64,000 nucleotides of DNA from Planococcus kocurii (lineage in GTDB: Bacteria; Bacillota; Bacilli; Bacillales_A; Planococcaceae): positions 248,001-312,000 of the forward strand of contig NZ_CP013661.2 of assembly GCF_001465835.2 (NCBI RefSeq). The letters are read 5' to 3'. Position 1 is the first letter of the stretch, and every line of letters begins with the position of its first letter. Position numbers and translations under genes: made by a program. Below are positions 62,196 through 64,000 of this stretch, in pieces. The notes beneath the pieces were generated by a model. That model ran no database searches, was not told the DNA's origin, and worked only from the letters and a program-made list of their open reading frames with translations.

Positions 62196-62476
62196 TACAA
62201 AAAAGCTCTCGCCCCTTGCTTTACGCAAGGGACGAGAGCTCGTATTAGCTTCCGCGGTTCCACCCTAGTTGATGCAAAAAATGCATCCTCTCATTCCGGG
62301 TAACGGCCGGTTCCGTTTTTTCCTAATAAGCGGCAAGCGCAGTTCAGAAAAAAGCCTCAAAAGTGTTTTTCGTCGCACTTGTCTGCAGGAAAGTTTACAG
62401 CCCGAGACTTCCCCTCTCTTTTCAGCCAAATCATGCAATTACTTTCTTTGTCGTCAGCAAATATATAAGGATAATA
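62196..62476 (-). ncRNA. T-box riboswitch of hisS-aspS with an apparent GAC (Asp) specifier
   Basis: T-box AGGGTGGAACCGCGG at 62252-62266. The terminator stem AGCTCTCGTCCCTTGC / GCAAGGGGCGAGAGCT (62225-62240 / 62204-62219) and a T run precede hisS. In Stem I, the distal hairpin GGGAAGT / ACTTTCC is followed by TGCAGACAAG, and a lower helix TTGCAT / GTGCGA frames the loop. The triplet at the specifier position is GAC (62381-62383), an aspartate codon. Confidence 0.92.
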
Positions 62477-62481
62477 AATCA

Positions 62482-62510
62482 ATCTTAATAATTTGCCCGT
62501 AGCTTGTCAA
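62482..62510 (-). promoter_or_regulatory. SigA promoter of the hisS-aspS leader
   Basis: TTGACA (62505-62510), 17 bp, TAAGAT (62482-62487) on the minus strand. Confidence 0.8.
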
Positions 62511-62515
62511 CCTTT

Positions 62516-62544
62516 TTGACACAAGCGCTGTAATATTTGATACT
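62516..62544 (+). promoter_or_regulatory. SigA promoter of the amidase gene
   Basis: TTGACA (62516-62521), 17 bp, GATACT (62539-62544). Its -35 is only 5 bases from the -35 of the divergent hisS promoter. Confidence 0.75.
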
Positions 62545-62575
62545 ATTGAAGAGAAGTTCTCTTAGGGGGTAACGC

Positions 62576-64000
62576 ATGAAACACAAGGGCTTAATTGCAA
62601 TTATTCTATTCTTTTTATTCATATCCAGTAGCTTTCCGTTGCTAGATAAAAATCATGTTTCGGCCGATGCAGGCACAGTTGAAATTACCGGAACCATGGT
62701 CAACGTTCGTTCAGGTCCTGGTTTGTCCTACAGCGTCACGGGTGATTTAGAACAAGGACAGACAGCTTCCGTTATTTCCAAACAAGGTGACTGGTTACAA
62801 GTACAGGTCGACCGGCAAGAAGGATGGATTGCTTCGTGGCTAACTGCAGCGTCTGACGAAGACCAAACAGCCACTGGGCAAACAGCCGTCTCTTCTGTCA
62901 ATGGTCTCAACGTACGTGCGCAAGCTGATTTATCGGCAGCTGTGCTCACCAAAATGGATGCCGGCGATACCGCTGAAATCATTGGCGTGGCGGATGACTG
63001 GCTTGAGATTGATTTCCGTAATACACGCGGATTTGTTTCCAAACAGTATATTGTCTCTAGCGACAAAGACACAACGTCAGAAAAACCGGCAGATTCAGCT
63101 GAATCTGAACAAAAGAAAGAACCTATCTCCAAAGTTTCTTCTTTTGAAATCGCAGTCAACACATTAAATATTCGCTCAAAGCCTGACCTCAGTTCAAAAA
63201 TTCAACAGACTGGCACGAAAGGCGAAGTCTTTCCTGTAATTTCCATGGAAGGCCATTGGGTAGAAATCGAATTGGCAAAAGGAAAAAAAGGCTGGGTTTA
63301 TGCTTTTCACGGTCAATTATCAGATCAGACAGCAGAGACTGTTACAAGTGACGCCAAAGAAGCTGTCACGATTTTAACGGATGGCACCAATTTGCGGAGC
63401 CAAGCTTCGACTGATTCTGAAGTAGTCAGCCGGGCAGATGCTGGAAATCAGCTAGCCGTCGTTGATAAGCAAGAAGAATGGTATCAAGTTCTTCTCGCGG
63501 ACGGTCAGACTGCTTTTGTAGCAGAGTGGGTCGTATCTACAGAAGAAACATTTTCCCAAAAAGAACAAGTTGATTCTCCTGATCGCAGAAAAGGAACATT
63601 GGACGGTCTGACTATCGTTCTAGATCCGGGTCACGGTGGCAATGACGGTGGCACAGTGGGCGTGCGCAAAACACAAGAAAAAGAATTAACCTTAAAAACA
63701 GCAGAGATTTTATCGCGTCATTTAAATGCAGCAGGTGCAGAAGTTGTTATGACGCGGCAATCAGATACTTACGTCGACCTTCGCACGCGCGTCGCTGGAA
63801 GTCACCAAGCTGGAGCAGACGCTTTTGTCAGCATCCACTATGATGCGACCGACGACAGCAGCGTCTCCGGATTCACATCGTACTACCAACACGATTTCCA
63901 AAAAGAACTAGCCGCCTATTTAAATGAAGAACTTGGCAAAAAATTGACCTTGCAAGACCGTGGCGTTCAGCATGGCAATTACTTGGTATTGCGCGAAAAC
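62576..64000 (+). CDS. yrvJ: SH3-domain N-acetylmuramoyl-L-alanine amidase (YrvJ-like), incomplete at the right edge
   Basis: 475 codons are visible and the frame is still open. Signal peptide MKHKGLIAIILFFLFISSSF with likely cleavage after VSA (residue 30). Four bacterial SH3 domains follow (about 35-90, 104-160, 190-247, 264-321), each with an (L/V)N(V/I/L)R(S/A) core and separated by acidic linkers. The Amidase_3 catalytic domain begins at about 344, with zinc ligands H353 (LDPGHGGNDGG), E370 (KTQEKELTL) and H421 (SIHYDAT). It is secreted and cleaves the bond between MurNAc and the peptide stem; the SH3 domains hold it on the wall. GGGGG site before the ATG. The last part of the domain is missing. 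Confidence 0.95.
   Translation, partial: MKHKGLIAIILFFLFISSSFPLLDKNHVSADAGTVEITGTMVNVRSGPGLSYSVTGDLEQGQTASVISKQGDWLQVQVDRQEGWIASWLTAASDEDQTATGQTAVSSVNGLNVRAQADLSAAVLTKMDAGDTAEIIGVADDWLEIDFRNTRGFVSKQYIVSSDKDTTSEKPADSAESEQKKEPISKVSSFEIAVNTLNIRSKPDLSSKIQQTGTKGEVFPVISMEGHWVEIELAKGKKGWVYAFHGQLSDQTAETVTSDAKEAVTILTDGTNLRSQASTDSEVVSRADAGNQLAVVDKQEEWYQVLLADGQTAFVAEWVVSTEETFSQKEQVDSPDRRKGTLDGLTIVLDPGHGGNDGGTVGVRKTQEKELTLKTAEILSRHLNAAGAEVVMTRQSDTYVDLRTRVAGSHQAGADAFVSIHYDATDDSSVSGFTSYYQHDFQKELAAYLNEELGKKLTLQDRGVQHGNYLVLREN

Noticed and set aside
62728..63162. Minus-strand frame of 144 codons
   Set aside because: Shadow of the amidase SH3 region, whose real plus-strand gene has a signal peptide, promoter and ribosome site.

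Overview
The window is a stretch of core chromosome from a low-to-moderate-GC Gram-positive bacterium of the order Bacillales. The gene order follows the Bacillus subtilis cccA-sigA-dnaG ... comE ... alaS ... hisS-yrvJ region almost gene for gene. Several features point to a non-sporulating member of the Planococcaceae (Planococcus-like); the genus is inference. The sporulation genes that interrupt this order in B. subtilis (yqfC/yqfD beside phoH, spoIIP and gpr between lepA and rpsT, pbpI between greA and yrrS) are all missing. Glycyl-tRNA synthetase is the single-chain type. Dispersed structured repeats of a Bacillales-like type sit in the intergenic gaps. Most genes are on the minus strand; glyQS, rpsT, yqzM, pssA, rarA and the terminal amidase are on the plus strand.

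Layout. 1-6825: trmK (partial), cytochrome cccA, an acyl-CoA dehydrogenase, sigA, dnaG, ppsR and ccpN. 6826-9031: a glycine T-box, glyQS and three 122-bp tandem repeats. 9009-15230: recO, era, cdd, dgkA, ybeY, pgpH and phoH (repair, ribosome maturation, undecaprenol recycling, c-di-AMP turnover). 15531-18773: an unrecognised 165-aa protein, floA, nfeD and rpsU. 18869-26116: deoC, rsmE and prmA, then the CIRCE-controlled hrcA-grpE-dnaK-dnaJ heat-shock operon. 26207-31072: hemW, lepA, rpsT, holA and the tiny yqzM. 31135-34870: another copy of the 122-bp repeat family and the late competence genes comEC, comEB and comEA. 35007-39938: yqeM, rsfS, yqeK, nadD, yhbY, aroE, yqeH and yqeG, tightly overlapped. 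39977-49903: psd/pssA (phosphatidylethanolamine), mtnN, yrrS, greA, udk, trmR, mltG, yrzB, ruvX, yrzL and alaS with its T-box. 50449-58771: recD2, a TPR protein, mnmA, iscS, cymR, rarA and tcdA. 58871-64000: a 6S-like RNA, aspS and hisS under an Asp-type T-box, and the start of an SH3/amidase autolysin.

Functionally the window is dominated by translation (three T-box-controlled synthetases, tRNA and rRNA modification, ribosome assembly GTPases), DNA replication and repair, proteostasis, membrane lipid and envelope upkeep, and natural transformation. I see no prophage, CRISPR array, insertion sequence with a transposase, tRNA or rRNA gene.

The most interesting signals are not protein families. 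(i) A 121/122-bp structured repeat follows the stop codons of glyQS and comEC in the orientation of the gene, and base changes between the two loci preserve pairing. (ii) A second inverted-repeat element at 50232 and 56303 also keeps its terminal pairing. (iii) comEA and comEC both appear to lack an AUG/GUG/UUG start at the place where homology and the ribosome-binding site put it; CTG and ATT starts are inferred.
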